Positions 36,181 through 48,816 are shown, counted from the stretch's first letter. The stretch: 64,000 nucleotides of DNA from Tupaia tana (GCA_026018925.1 JAKSZU010000029.1:11197378-11261377), one strand, 5' to 3'. Notes: a model not told the origin generated them from the sequence alone. Numbers and translations are program-made.

Positions 36181-37269
36181 ATCTAAAAATGTTTTTTTAT
36201 CTTTTCTTCCCATATGAAGGGTCATCTTGCAGGGCACAGTACTTGTTTGAAATGGATTTTCACTTAACATTTTTGAATATATTTTCCTATTGTTTCCTTG
36301 CTTACATTGTTTCCAATGAGTGGTCAGATATTAGCCTGATGGGATATTCTTTAAAAGTAACTTGACATTTCTCTCTTGCCAATTTTAGTATCTTGTCTCT
36401 GCCTGTGGGTTTTGGTCAATCTGGCTATGATGTGCCTTGGAGAATATCTTCATGGGTTGATTCTATATGTGGTCCTTTGTATTTCTTGGGTCTGGAAATT
36501 TTGAATGTCTCTTTAGGTTTGGGAAGTTTTCTTACAGGGTTTCATGTATTAGATTATCAATGTCCTTATTAATTTCTTTGCCTTTGGGATACCAATTATC
36601 TGGATGTTTGAGTGTTTAATGGTATCAAATATTTCTTGTATATTATTCTCATTTGGGGAGGGCTTATTTTCTGTCTTTTTGGTAAATTTTTTCTATGACA
36701 CAGATTCTGTCTTCCACATCTGAGATTCAATTTTCTGCATGATCTAATCTACTTTTAATACTTTCAAGGGAGGTTTTGATTTCCTGTAGTACAGCCTTCA
36801 TCTCTGACAATTCCATTTGATTCTCTTTCATGGTGTACATTTATTTCCTCTTTCAGATTATGCAAGAACTTTCTCACCTCCTGGAACTCATTGTATCTTT
36901 TCTCCTGAATCTTCTGGAGTTTGCTGCATCTCTTTTTTTACATCCCTGTTAGCTTTGTCACTATGAATATTCTAAATTCTTTATCTAATATTTTCACGAG
37001 TGCCATTGTATTATTTGTGGAGGATGAGGAGTTATTTTTTCCTTTGAGGGAGAGATATTTTCTTGGCTTCTCATATTACTTGTGCTTCTGTAGTGGTTTC
37101 TCATCATTTAATAAATTATACTTTTTTTTTTTTTTCTAATCTTTGGAGTTAAATCTGACCATTCAGAGGCATGCAGGAAATCTTCTGCAATCTCTTTGCA
37201 GTTCCATTTTTCTCCCTTTATGCAGCAGATTCCATGGCAATTGAGGATTACTCTGACCCTACTATATCT

Positions 37270-37555
37270 TAAGGTCAGAAGGGTAAAGTCAGGGCAGAAA
37301 ATCTTCAGTTGTCCTAATCTCTGAAAGGGGCCACTCAGAGCTCACATGTAGATGGCTTGTGATTGGCCTTTCCTACTATATTGACCTTTCCTACTAGAAC
37401 TTGTGGTCAGACAGGTGAAGTCTTGGCAGAAAATCTTTAGTTGTCCTAGTCCCTGAAAGGGACCACTCAGAATCCACATGTAGATGGCCTGTGATTGGCC
37501 TTTGCTACTAGATTTTGGGGCCAGGAGGGTTAAGTCTGGGCAGAAGACAAAATTT
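37270..37555 (-). repeat. Tandem L1 5'UTR monomers, about 120 bp (left arm)
   Basis: Two full units and a partial one. Each carries GGCAGAAAATCTT(C/T)AGTTG, GACCACTCAGA-like and CACATGTAGATGGC(T/C)TGTG. They lie at the 5' end of the minus-strand L1. Confidence 0.8.
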
Positions 37556-37705
37556 TCAATTTTAAATCACCGGTAATCTCTTATAATCTTTTTTTTTATT
37601 ACTGCAAGTTTAGCAATCATTTCTTTCTCCTTCTGTATCTGATTTATTGATTCATATCTACATTTTTCCCCTCGGATAATCTAGTCAGTTTGATTCTTTT
37701 AAAAG

Positions 37706-37955
37706 ACGAACTAGGGCAAGCCAGTGGCATGATGACTAAAGCAGCTAGATCCCACATGGTCAACTAGGGGGTTTGTATCTCAGATTTGGCAACTTGAGGA
37801 ACATCCCATACCCTTGTGCATGCATGCCCTAAATTACAAGAGGAGACTGAAGGAGAAGGAACTGAGGCATGGCCATCCCTTCAGGGGATGTTTCCCTCCT
37901 TTCTCTGTTTCTCTTCAGTGAGCACATGTGCCTCCGGCAAATTAAAATAAAAGAA
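37706..37955 (+). mobile_element. SINE-A copy (left arm)
   Basis: GGCAAGCCAGTGGCATGATG head, ATGCATGCCCTAAATTACAAG body, and tail GAGCACATGTGCCTCCGGC with an A-rich end. Confidence 0.75.
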
Positions 37956-38435
37956 CAACTAGTTTACATTGATTCTCTCTATGGTTTTCATATTGTAAAA
38001 TTTTATTTATATTGACATAATTTATTTTTATATTCTTTTAGCTTTTGTCTTATTTTGGTGTTATTTTTGTAGTTCATTAAAGTATAAGTCAGGTTACTGA
38101 CTTGCTATGCTTCTTGTTTTCTGAGGATGACTGTTAAAGATTTAAGAAGCAGTGTTTCCTCACAATTTCCCCAGTTTTGTGTTTCCAGTTCTTTTGTTTC
38201 AAGTTATTTTGTAATTAATTATATTCTCTTCTAATCCATTTGGTTTTTATGAATCTATATTTAATTTCCACATAACTGAATTTTTCAATGTCTTATGTTG
38301 TTAATTTAAAGTTTCTTTCCTTGGTAACCAGAGAAAATACTTTGTAAAATTTTAAACTATTGGAACTTTTTTTAGAATTTCTTCAGGTTTAACATATAAT
38401 CTATCATGAAGAATGTTTACATACTTAAGAATAGG

Positions 38436-38515
38436 TGGGGCCATCAGGTATCATAGTGTTTAAGGCAGCTGGATTGCCACATGACTGACTGCAGTTCAAG
38501 TCCTAGCCCCGGTGG
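38436..38515 (+). mobile_element. SINE head fragment (left arm)
   Basis: GGGGCCATCAGGTATCATAG then a B-box-like GCAGTTCAAGTCCTAG. The body is missing and different sequence follows. Confidence 0.6.
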
Positions 38516-38526
38516 CATGAATATCT

Positions 38527-38790
38527 CACTAGGATTTGAAATTCAGGGTACGTTGGCTGTGCTCCCATGGCCTGCTTCTTTGACCTGTTCACCTGGAGAC
38601 CTTGGTTCTGGTTTCAGCAGATCTCTCCTCATGAGTCCTGCCCAACTCCTTGAGTTTGCATTTGAAATTCAAGGCGCATCAGCTGCATTCCCCTGGCCTC
38701 CTTCTTGAACCCCAGTATCCACCTGGAGTTCTTAGTTCTGCTTCCAGCAGGCCTCTCCTTGTGAGTGTTTCCCCACCTCCTGGGTTCACC
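38527..38790. repeat. Two-unit tandem duplication, about 128 bp (left arm)
   Basis: Units start GATTTGAAATTCAGGG (38535) and CATTTGAAATTCAAGG (38660). Both contain CCTGGCCT or CATGGCCTGCTTCTT, CACCTGGAG and CAGCAG(A/G)(T/C)CTCTCCT. Followed by GC-richer sequence to about 38850. No known family recognised. Confidence 0.75.
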
Positions 38791-38849
38791 ATTGGAACTG
38801 GGGGCCCTCTCGCTCTCACAGTCCCATTACTAAAGCCTCTTTGCTAAGT

Positions 38850-40885
38850 CATATCTGTAACTTATTCCAAAGCTGAACATTTGGTAGAGGACACAGCAAT
38901 CTGAAGTTTTTGCTGTCTTTTCAATATTAAGTTGACAAAATAAACATTGTCTATAAGATAATTTAGCAATTTTAGAGTAGTTACTACACTATACTGCCCT
39001 ATAAATGATTATTTTTTAAACATCTGGATCATTTTATCTATTTTGTGAGTCCTGGAGCATAGAGGTTTTAAATAATGAGCTATAAGGAGAACTAGATGGC
39101 TGTCCATAGGCTCTCCATGAGTGTATGCTTAACATTGGATTTCTATCCTTTTATATAAATTTTACTGTTTTTACTTTAGATGCATAGCATTGCTTATTAT
39201 ATTGATTATTACAAGTCATCTAATTTAGATCAGTCTTATAGAGTTCATTTAAATTACAGACCTTACCAATTTACTTTTGATCTTTGTCAGTAAGCCAGGA
39301 AGTACTACATAGCTTAACAGTTTTGATATTGGCTACTGAGCATGTAACTCTGTAACCATTTTCCTTGCTTTGGGTTAATTCTGGTTCTGCTTAATGGTTG
39401 ACTTAGCAGATGAGAAAACTGACTAGTTTCTCCATAGAAAATGGAAATTTTTATTCAGTTAAATGATTCAACTATAACCTGTGTTTGTAAGAATACATCC
39501 TCTTTTCCATCCTCTTTGTGAATTTTCATAAAGACATAACACATAGTACTGCCTGATGAGAGGATTAAAGAAGATATATGAAAGAATTTCTAAATACAAA
39601 AATAAATTAAATAAAATAACCTGGACTTTTCCAGCCCAGCATTGTAATCAATAGAGATTGCAAAAGAGCAACCACACCAGAGGATTATCTTAGAAAGACT
39701 TTGAAGGAAGAAAAAGAGAGTGATCTTTTGCTAGCAGATGGTATGGACAGGGCTGAATTGAGAAGGTTTCTGTGTCTAGTGTGTTGGCATTTGTTTTTCA
39801 ACAATTTGAGCAGCTGACGTGTAAATATTTTATCAAATATATTTAAAACTATACTGTTTCTGTTGTTACAGAGTGACAAACAGAATTACAGAAAATAGTA
39901 AGAAATATTTGGAACATTATCCTTAAAATTCAGTATTTTGAAAATTTCAAAGTTGTTTATTAACTGTCAAGATCTATGGAGTATAAGCAAAATTTTTTTT
40001 GGTATGTAAAGTAAATGTTTGTGAGAAAATGAAAAACAAACAAATAAATAATAATAAAATAAATATATAAAAAGACATAACATAGTAGGATTATAGCCAT
40101 TTGCAAAAATCTTTTAGAAAGGACATCAAACAAAGCAATTATCCATGGACAATAAGAATTGAACCACCCATGGTTTAAGATATGACAGGAGTTTACAACT
40201 GAAAAAGAAATTTGGCTATATCTGTGACATAAACCAATTTAACATAATAACCTACAACATGACCAATACATACTACATTGTAAATTTCTAAAATTTCAAT
40301 TCATTTTGGCACACATTACATGTAAAAATAATACACACATAAACACATAGACATATAACATGTCCATACACATTGTTCAAACATAATGCGAAGAAAATTT
40401 AAGTTTCTTAATTTGACAATGTTTTCCCCTATCATTTAACATATTAAAATAAGTCTGAGTGATTCTAACATTTCTCTTTTGGAAGTTTTGGGGAGTCCTC
40501 TGTAAGCATTCAAAAGTTATTTTAAGATAAAATAATTTAGAATTTGATTTTGGGAGAAACCTTGTCAAATATAGCCAAAAGTTTAAATACTTAATTGTCA
40601 GCAGAAAATGAAAGAGAAATGTTAGGGATGAAAAGAAGGGTTACCTCAGTGTCTGTTGGCACCAAAACCTAAAAACATAATACATGGCAGAGTATGTATT
40701 TTTCCATGACAGCATCCAGATATGACATCTAGAGATAACACTGAAACAATCTAAGGATCAACATATGGATCACATATAAAATTTCCTTTAGAAGATTTTG
40801 TTTTTACACCTTAGTCATTAGTCCTGTAACTGAAACTGTAAAAGAACCGAAAATCAAACCTTAGGAAAATCAGTCTTCTTCAACA
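38850..40885. other. Innermost left arm, no genes recognised
   Basis: AT-rich sequence with only short chance open frames (for example 39685-39879 and 40377-40568). Identical by eye to its mirror 40986-43021. Confidence 0.5.
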
Positions 40886-40985
40886 NNNNNNNNNNNNNNN
40901 NNNNNNNNNNNNNNNNNNNNNNNNNNNNNNNNNNNNNNNNNNNNNNNNNNNNNNNNNNNNNNNNNNNNNNNNNNNNNNNNNNNNN
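40886..40985. other. Assembly gap (100 N) at the palindrome centre
   Basis: Exactly 100 undetermined bases, a customary placeholder for a gap of unknown length, flanked on both sides by perfectly reverse-complementary sequence. The real spacer between the arms is therefore unknown, and the join itself may be a scaffolding decision rather than sequenced DNA. Confidence 0.99.
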
Positions 40986-43021
40986 TGTTGAAGAAGACTG
41001 ATTTTCCTAAGGTTTGATTTTCGGTTCTTTTACAGTTTCAGTTACAGGACTAATGACTAAGGTGTAAAAACAAAATCTTCTAAAGGAAATTTTATATGTG
41101 ATCCATATGTTGATCCTTAGATTGTTTCAGTGTTATCTCTAGATGTCATATCTGGATGCTGTCATGGAAAAATACATACTCTGCCATGTATTATGTTTTT
41201 AGGTTTTGGTGCCAACAGACACTGAGGTAACCCTTCTTTTCATCCCTAACATTTCTCTTTCATTTTCTGCTGACAATTAAGTATTTAAACTTTTGGCTAT
41301 ATTTGACAAGGTTTCTCCCAAAATCAAATTCTAAATTATTTTATCTTAAAATAACTTTTGAATGCTTACAGAGGACTCCCCAAAACTTCCAAAAGAGAAA
41401 TGTTAGAATCACTCAGACTTATTTTAATATGTTAAATGATAGGGGAAAACATTGTCAAATTAAGAAACTTAAATTTTCTTCGCATTATGTTTGAACAATG
41501 TGTATGGACATGTTATATGTCTATGTGTTTATGTGTGTATTATTTTTACATGTAATGTGTGCCAAAATGAATTGAAATTTTAGAAATTTACAATGTAGTA
41601 TGTATTGGTCATGTTGTAGGTTATTATGTTAAATTGGTTTATGTCACAGATATAGCCAAATTTCTTTTTCAGTTGTAAACTCCTGTCATATCTTAAACCA
41701 TGGGTGGTTCAATTCTTATTGTCCATGGATAATTGCTTTGTTTGATGTCCTTTCTAAAAGATTTTTGCAAATGGCTATAATCCTACTATGTTATGTCTTT
41801 TTATATATTTATTTTATTATTATTTATTTGTTTGTTTTTCATTTTCTCACAAACATTTACTTTACATACCAAAAAAAATTTTGCTTATACTCCATAGATC
41901 TTGACAGTTAATAAACAACTTTGAAATTTTCAAAATACTGAATTTTAAGGATAATGTTCCAAATATTTCTTACTATTTTCTGTAATTCTGTTTGTCACTC
42001 TGTAACAACAGAAACAGTATAGTTTTAAATATATTTGATAAAATATTTACACGTCAGCTGCTCAAATTGTTGAAAAACAAATGCCAACACACTAGACACA
42101 GAAACCTTCTCAATTCAGCCCTGTCCATACCATCTGCTAGCAAAAGATCACTCTCTTTTTCTTCCTTCAAAGTCTTTCTAAGATAATCCTCTGGTGTGGT
42201 TGCTCTTTTGCAATCTCTATTGATTACAATGCTGGGCTGGAAAAGTCCAGGTTATTTTATTTAATTTATTTTTGTATTTAGAAATTCTTTCATATATCTT
42301 CTTTAATCCTCTCATCAGGCAGTACTATGTGTTATGTCTTTATGAAAATTCACAAAGAGGATGGAAAAGAGGATGTATTCTTACAAACACAGGTTATAGT
42401 TGAATCATTTAACTGAATAAAAATTTCCATTTTCTATGGAGAAACTAGTCAGTTTTCTCATCTGCTAAGTCAACCATTAAGCAGAACCAGAATTAACCCA
42501 AAGCAAGGAAAATGGTTACAGAGTTACATGCTCAGTAGCCAATATCAAAACTGTTAAGCTATGTAGTACTTCCTGGCTTACTGACAAAGATCAAAAGTAA
42601 ATTGGTAAGGTCTGTAATTTAAATGAACTCTATAAGACTGATCTAAATTAGATGACTTGTAATAATCAATATAATAAGCAATGCTATGCATCTAAAGTAA
42701 AAACAGTAAAATTTATATAAAAGGATAGAAATCCAATGTTAAGCATACACTCATGGAGAGCCTATGGACAGCCATCTAGTTCTCCTTATAGCTCATTATT
42801 TAAAACCTCTATGCTCCAGGACTCACAAAATAGATAAAATGATCCAGATGTTTAAAAAATAATCATTTATAGGGCAGTATAGTGTAGTAACTACTCTAAA
42901 ATTGCTAAATTATCTTATAGACAATGTTTATTTTGTCAACTTAATATTGAAAAGACAGCAAAAACTTCAGATTGCTGTGTCCTCTACCAAATGTTCAGCT
43001 TTGGAATAAGTTACAGATATG
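40986..43021. other. Innermost right arm, no genes recognised
   Basis: Exact mirror of 38850-40885 as far as I can tell. The same chance frames occur on the opposite strand. Confidence 0.5.
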
Positions 43022-43080
43022 ACTTAGCAAAGAGGCTTTAGTAATGGGACTGTGAGAGCGAGAGGGCCCCCAGTTCCAAT

Positions 43081-43344
43081 GGTGAACCCAGGAGGTGGGG
43101 AAACACTCACAAGGAGAGGCCTGCTGGAAGCAGAACTAAGAACTCCAGGTGGATACTGGGGTTCAAGAAGGAGGCCAGGGGAATGCAGCTGATGCGCCTT
43201 GAATTTCAAATGCAAACTCAAGGAGTTGGGCAGGACTCATGAGGAGAGATCTGCTGAAACCAGAACCAAGGTCTCCAGGTGAACAGGTCAAAGAAGCAGG
43301 CCATGGGAGCACAGCCAACGTACCCTGAATTTCAAATCCTAGTG
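43081..43344. repeat. Two-unit tandem duplication (right arm)
   Basis: Mirror of the 38527-38790 duplication, with no differences seen. Confidence 0.75.
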
Positions 43345-43360
43345 AGATATTCATGCCACC

Positions 43361-43435
43361 GGGGCTAGGACTTGAACTGCAGTCAGTCATGTGGCAATCC
43401 AGCTGCCTTAAACACTATGATACCTGATGGCCCCA
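43361..43435 (-). mobile_element. SINE head fragment (right arm)
   Basis: Mirror of 38436-38515. Confidence 0.6.
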
Positions 43436-43915
43436 CCTATTCTTAAGTATGTAAACATTCTTCATGATAGATTATATGTTAAACCTGAAGAAATTCTAAA
43501 AAAAGTTCCAATAGTTTAAAATTTTACAAAGTATTTTCTCTGGTTACCAAGGAAAGAAACTTTAAATTAACAACATAAGACATTGAAAAATTCAGTTATG
43601 TGGAAATTAAATATAGATTCATAAAAACCAAATGGATTAGAAGAGAATATAATTAATTACAAAATAACTTGAAACAAAAGAACTGGAAACACAAAACTGG
43701 GGAAATTGTGAGGAAACACTGCTTCTTAAATCTTTAACAGTCATCCTCAGAAAACAAGAAGCATAGCAAGTCAGTAACCTGACTTATACTTTAATGAACT
43801 ACAAAAATAACACCAAAATAAGACAAAAGCTAAAAGAATATAAAAATAAATTATGTCAATATAAATAAAATTTTACAATATGAAAACCATAGAGAGAATC
43901 AATGTAAACTAGTTG

Positions 43916-44165
43916 TTCTTTTATTTTAATTTGCCGGAGGCACATGTGCTCACTGAAGAGAAACAGAGAAAGGAGGGAAACATCCCCTGAAGGGATGGCC
44001 ATGCCTCAGTTCCTTCTCCTTCAGTCTCCTCTTGTAATTTAGGGCATGCATGCACAAGGGTATGGGATGTTCCTCAAGTTGCCAAATCTGAGATACAAAC
44101 CCCCTAGTTGACCATGTGGGATCTAGCTGCTTTAGTCATCATGCCACTGGCTTGCCCTAGTTCGT
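43916..44165 (-). mobile_element. SINE-A copy (right arm)
   Basis: Mirror of 37706-37955. Confidence 0.75.
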
Positions 44166-44310
44166 CTTTTAAAAGAATCAAACTGACTAGATTATCCGAG
44201 GGGAAAAATGTAGATATGAATCAATAAATCAGATACAGAAGGAGAAAGAAATGATTGCTAAACTTGCAGTAATAAAAAAAAAGATTATAAGAGATTACCG
44301 GTGATTTAAA

Positions 44311-46946
44311 ATTGAAAATTTTGTCTTCTGCCCAGACTTAACCCTCCTGGCCCCAAAATCTAGTAGCAAAGGCCAATCACAGGCCATCTACATGTGGATT
44401 CTGAGTGGTCCCTTTCAGGGACTAGGACAACTAAAGATTTTCTGCCAAGACTTCACCTGTCTGACCACAAGTTCTAGTAGGAAAGGTCAATATAGTAGGA
44501 AAGGCCAATCACAAGCCATCTACATGTGAGCTCTGAGTGGCCCCTTTCAGAGATTAGGACAACTGAAGATTTTCTGCCCTGACTTTACCCTTCTGACCTT
44601 AAGATATAGTAGGGTCAGAGTAATCCTCAATTGCCATGGAATCTGCTGCATAAAGGGAGAAAAATGGAACTGCAAAGAGATTGCAGAAGATTTCCTGCAT
44701 GCCTCTGAATGGTCAGATTTAACTCCAAAGATTAGAAAAAAAAAAAAAAGTATAATTTATTAAATGATGAGAAACCACTACAGAAGCACAAGTAATATGA
44801 GAAGCCAAGAAAATATCTCTCCCTCAAAGGAAAAAATAACTCCTCATCCTCCACAAATAATACAATGGCACTCGTGAAAATATTAGATAAAGAATTTAGA
44901 ATATTCATAGTGACAAAGCTAACAGGGATGTAAAAAAAGAGATGCAGCAAACTCCAGAAGATTCAGGAGAAAAGATACAATGAGTTCCAGGAGGTGAGAA
45001 AGTTCTTGCATAATCTGAAAGAGGAAATAAATGTACACCATGAAAGAGAATCAAATGGAATTGTCAGAGATGAAGGCTGTACTACAGGAAATCAAAACCT
45101 CCCTTGAAAGTATTAAAAGTAGATTAGATCATGCAGAAAATTGAATCTCAGATGTGGAAGACAGAATCTGTGTCATAGAAAAAATTTACCAAAAAGACAG
45201 AAAATAAGCCCTCCCCAAATGAGAATAATATACAAGAAATATTTGATACCATTAAACACTCAAACATCCAGATAATTGGTATCCCAAAGGCAAAGAAATT
45301 AATAAGGACATTGATAATCTAATACATGAAACCCTGTAAGAAAACTTCCCAAACCTAAAGAGACATTCAAAATTTCCAGACCCAAGAAATACAAAGGACC
45401 ACATATAGAATCAACCCATGAAGATATTCTCCAAGGCACATCATAGCCAGATTGACCAAAACCCACAGGCAGAGACAAGATACTAAAATTGGCAAGAGAG
45501 AAATGTCAAGTTACTTTTAAAGAATATCCCATCAGGCTAATATCTGACCACTCATTGGAAACAATGTAAGCAAGGAAACAATAGGAAAATATATTCAAAA
45601 ATGTTAAGTGAAAATCCATTTCAAACAAGTACTGTGCCCTGCAAGATGACCCTTCATATGGGAAGAAAAGATAAAAAAACATTTTTAGATAGGGACCAGC
45701 AGTAGCGTAACGGCTATGTCGCTGGACTCCTATGTAGTCAGCTGTGATTAGAGTCCCGGACGCGGTGGCTTAAACTCACACTGGGCGCGTGTGCATGTGT
45801 GCCCAAGATCCCGAGAGGAGAATGGAGAAGGGATTATGCGTGGCCATCCCCCCTGGCGGGTGATTTCTCGCTTTCTGTCTCTCTGTCTCTGTCTGTCTGG
45901 CAAGCGCACGTGCCCAATAGCCAAAAAAAAAAAAAAAAAAACTTCTCCAAAAAAACATTTTCAGATAATAAAACCTGAAATAATCTACCAGCACCAGACA
46001 GAGCTCCAAGAAGTTCTGAAGGGAATGCTATATCGGGAAAACTAAGCCAGAAATTAGAGTACAAAAACCAACCAAAGGAATGGCCAACTTAATGATAGGG
46101 ACAAGTCTGAAAAGATCAATGATAATGTTGAATATTAACTTTCACAATTTAAACAGAAAGATTGGACCACAGGAACACTGAAAATTCAACAGAAAAGAGA
46201 TTAATTACATAAGATTGAACTGGTGAGATAGAATTTTATTACATTTGACTAAAAAAAATACTGATTTTCTTACATGCTTTGTTTTCCAGGTCTAAGAATT
46301 TTTGTCTTCTCTTGAACTGTTGATAGTTTTTCTACCTACTGTTTGAACTGAATCCTAACCTTTTGCCTGGCTTTAAGCCTTAAGAAAACATTTTTTAAAT
46401 TTTTGATCTATTAAAACTAAAGCTGTTTATCTTAAAATTAAAAATGCATAAAAATATACCTATTAATGACCATAGTAAGATATAGACCCTAGCTAGGTGC
46501 TACTTTATAGTAAGTTCATTCTACTCACTGAGGTTTTTGCCTAAAGTCAAACATTGTTTCATATACACATGTATATCAGCTGCACTTGCTATTAGAAGTA
46601 TTTAGATTAATTAAGATCTTTTGTGAATCAAAAAGTGTGAAAAAACAAAAGGCATGCAAAGCAACTATAGATACCAGAGATAGTGTGAGAGGAGAGTGGG
46701 AAATGGCAGAGGGTAAGAAGTAGGGAATCAAGGAGGGATAAAAAAGCAAATATATAAGAAACAAGAAGTGGAAAATTATTTGTTGATGATAACACATATA
46801 ACAGTATCCTTGATTAAGTCAATATACAGTGTATTCTGGATGAAAAAATCTCATTTGTATATTGTCATGATTTACAGTGAATGAATGTAAATAAATTTAA
46901 AATAAAATATAAATTTAAAAAAGTGGAAAAAAATCCAAATTTTAAA
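44311..46946 (+). mobile_element. L1 deletion derivative (right arm)
   Basis: Sense-strand view of the 34925-37560 element: 5'UTR monomers at 44316-44601, ORF1 remnants (GAAAGTATTAAAAGTAGATTAG near 45105), start of ORF2 (ACTTAATGATAGGGACAAG near 46086), then 3'UTR 46536-46946 with purine tract and (ATAAA)-type end. Confidence 0.7.
45691..45946 (+). mobile_element. SINE-A copy inside the L1 (right arm)
   Basis: AGGGACCAGCAGTAGCGTAAC head, AGAGTCCCGGACGC B-box side, poly-A tail at 45924-45941. Confidence 0.85.
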
Positions 46947-46961
46947 AATACCAGCTAATCT

Positions 46962-47227
46962 TGGACCAGCAGTTAGTGTAATGGCTATGTTGCTGGACTC
47001 CCATCTAGTTGACTGCAGTTCAAGTCCCAGACCCAGTGGCTTAAACTCACGCTGGGTGCATGTGTGTGCTTGCCCAGGATCCTGAGAGGAGAATGGAGAA
47101 GAAGGAATTGCAGCCTGGTTAACTTCCCTGGGGGGTGATTTCTCTCTTTCTGTCTCTCTTTCTCTCTCTGTCTTTCTGACGAGCGCACGCGCCCTATAGC
47201 AAAACACTCTCAAAAAAAGAAAAAAAA
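46962..47227 (+). mobile_element. SINE-A copy (right arm, 3' of V2R copy 2)
   Basis: Mirror of 34640-34905 with a few changes (AACTTCCCTGGGGGG here against a GATAACC context in the left copy). Confidence 0.85.
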
Positions 47228-47419
47228 AAATACCAGCTAATCTGAGATAGTATTTTGATTTAACTTTTATGGATAAATGAGTTTAGTTTTACAAATAGAT
47301 TTTTTGTTGTTGTTGCTATAAAAGTTGGGTAGGTTTAAAAGGTAAAAAATTTGTAGTTACTTTATGATATTGAGTGCAAAATAAGGATGGTATTATGGTT
47401 CAAAACCCAAATATCTGTG

Positions 47420-48349
47420 CTATTGATATTTATATGTTGAAACCTCAGAATGCCTAATTCCCTTGTTCTTTAAACTCTTGAAAGAGTTCTTATCAGGTCT
47501 TATCAAAATAATGTAGCACTTGGGAGCAAAGATACAGCCTAGAGTCCTGCACTAGAGGCTAAGATGGAGAAGACCTCCACCCACCACCATGAACTTCCCC
47601 TTGGTGCTGTGGTAGACAGGGAGGAAGGTGACCCAGACACTGCAGAACACCAGCATGCTGAATGTGAGGAACTTGGCTTCATTGAATGTGTCAGGCAGAA
47701 TTCTGGCCAAAAAAGCTACAGTGAAGCTCCCAAGGGCCAAGATGCCCAGGTAGCCCAGGACAGAGTAGAAGGCAATGACTGAGCCTTTATTACACACAAT
47801 AATGAGGTTTCTAGGCTCAGAGTGTAAATCTATGTCAATGAAAGGGGGAGAGGTTCCCAACCAGATTGCACAGACAATCACTTGAATCAGGGAGCAAATG
47901 GGAATGACAGAGTTAGAAGCCCCTGATACCAACAACCATCTCACTGTTCCAGGCTTTTTGTGCCTTGAATGCTAGAATAACGGTAATGGTTTGGCCAAAA
48001 CAGTGGAAACAGCTACAGTGAACACAAGTGCAAATGTAACTTGTCTGAGGATGCAGGTAGCTGTGCCGGGACGACCAATGAAGAGCAAAGAACAGAGAAA
48101 ACACAGGAGAATGGAAGTGAGCAAAATGATGCTCAGTGCCCAATTATTGGCCTTGACTATGGGAGTATCTTGGTGCTTCAGAAACAACCCCAAAACTGCA
48201 GCTGTCACCACAGAGAAGAACAGAGCCATGCTGGTCAGAGTAATCCCCAAAGAGTCCTCAAGGCCAGAATGTCACCATCTTGGGGAGGCAGTGATTCTTC
48301 TCATTGTTTGGATACTCCTGAGCTGGGCACTGGGTACACTGCTGTGCAT
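47420..48349 (-). pseudogene. V2R copy 2, exon 6 with clustered 1-nt indels
   Basis: 930 nt against 932 in the left copy. Indels at about 48266-48273 (two single-base losses), 47985-47995 (T-run one shorter), 47955-47965 (one extra base with local scramble), 47580 (extra C in a CCA repeat) and 47540 (one A lost). I saw no substitution within the exon itself. Long stretches still encode the correct helices in shifted frames. Confidence 0.84.
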
Positions 48350-48576
48350 CTGGAGGAAAAAGCAAAGATTCTGTATTTTAGTTTCACTAATCTTCTTTGT
48401 TTCTTATTAAAGGAAATGGTCAATTCTGCCATCATGAACACAGACTCCCTTTGAATGTAATACTGGGACATACCAGATTAATCTTTTATATTTCTGACCT
48501 ACAAAGAATACGTTCAACTGCAGATAATAAAAGCACACATTCCTACTGGATCTGGCATATATGTTTGTTTTTTAAG

Positions 48577-48816
<240 letters not shown>

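Larger units (their letters stand above)
34925..37560 (-). mobile_element. L1 deletion derivative (left arm): 5'UTR, ORF1 and 3'UTR, most of ORF2 missing
   Basis: On the minus strand: tandem 5'UTR units (37550-37270), ORF1 (about 36960-35800), the first codons of ORF2 (about 35790-35690), then about 350 bp unassigned, then 3'UTR (35335-34940, mirrored GTTGATGATAACAC and purine tract). So over 3 kb of ORF2 is absent. A SINE-A is inserted in ORF1. Confidence 0.7.
17952..40885. repeat. Left arm of giant inverted repeat
   Basis: This stretch reappears as its reverse complement on the other side of the N gap. Position pairs add to 81871 from the gap out to about 35.8 kb, then about 81867 at 34.65 kb, 81907 at 28.3-29.3 kb, 81920 at 24.2 kb, 81942 at 22.1 kb and 81957 at 20.1 kb. 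All offset changes are therefore small, with no arm-specific transposon insertion. The left limit is only the point that pairs with the window's last base, so the true arm may be longer. It contains V2R exons 2-6, a SET retropseudogene, three LTRs or LTR-like blocks and many SINE/L1 copies. Confidence 0.97.

Noticed and set aside
38481-38847. Mirrored 75- and 65-codon frames as conserved small proteins
   Set aside because: Their identity in both arms reflects the identical palindrome core, not selection. They lie in a tandem duplication beside a SINE fragment.
39685-40568. 63- and 64-codon frames preserved in both arms near the gap
   Set aside because: Perfect DNA identity of the core explains it. 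No start context, codon signal or family resemblance.
47991-48454. 137-139-codon plus-strand frames in the right arm
   Set aside because: Antisense shadows of the V2R 7TM exon.
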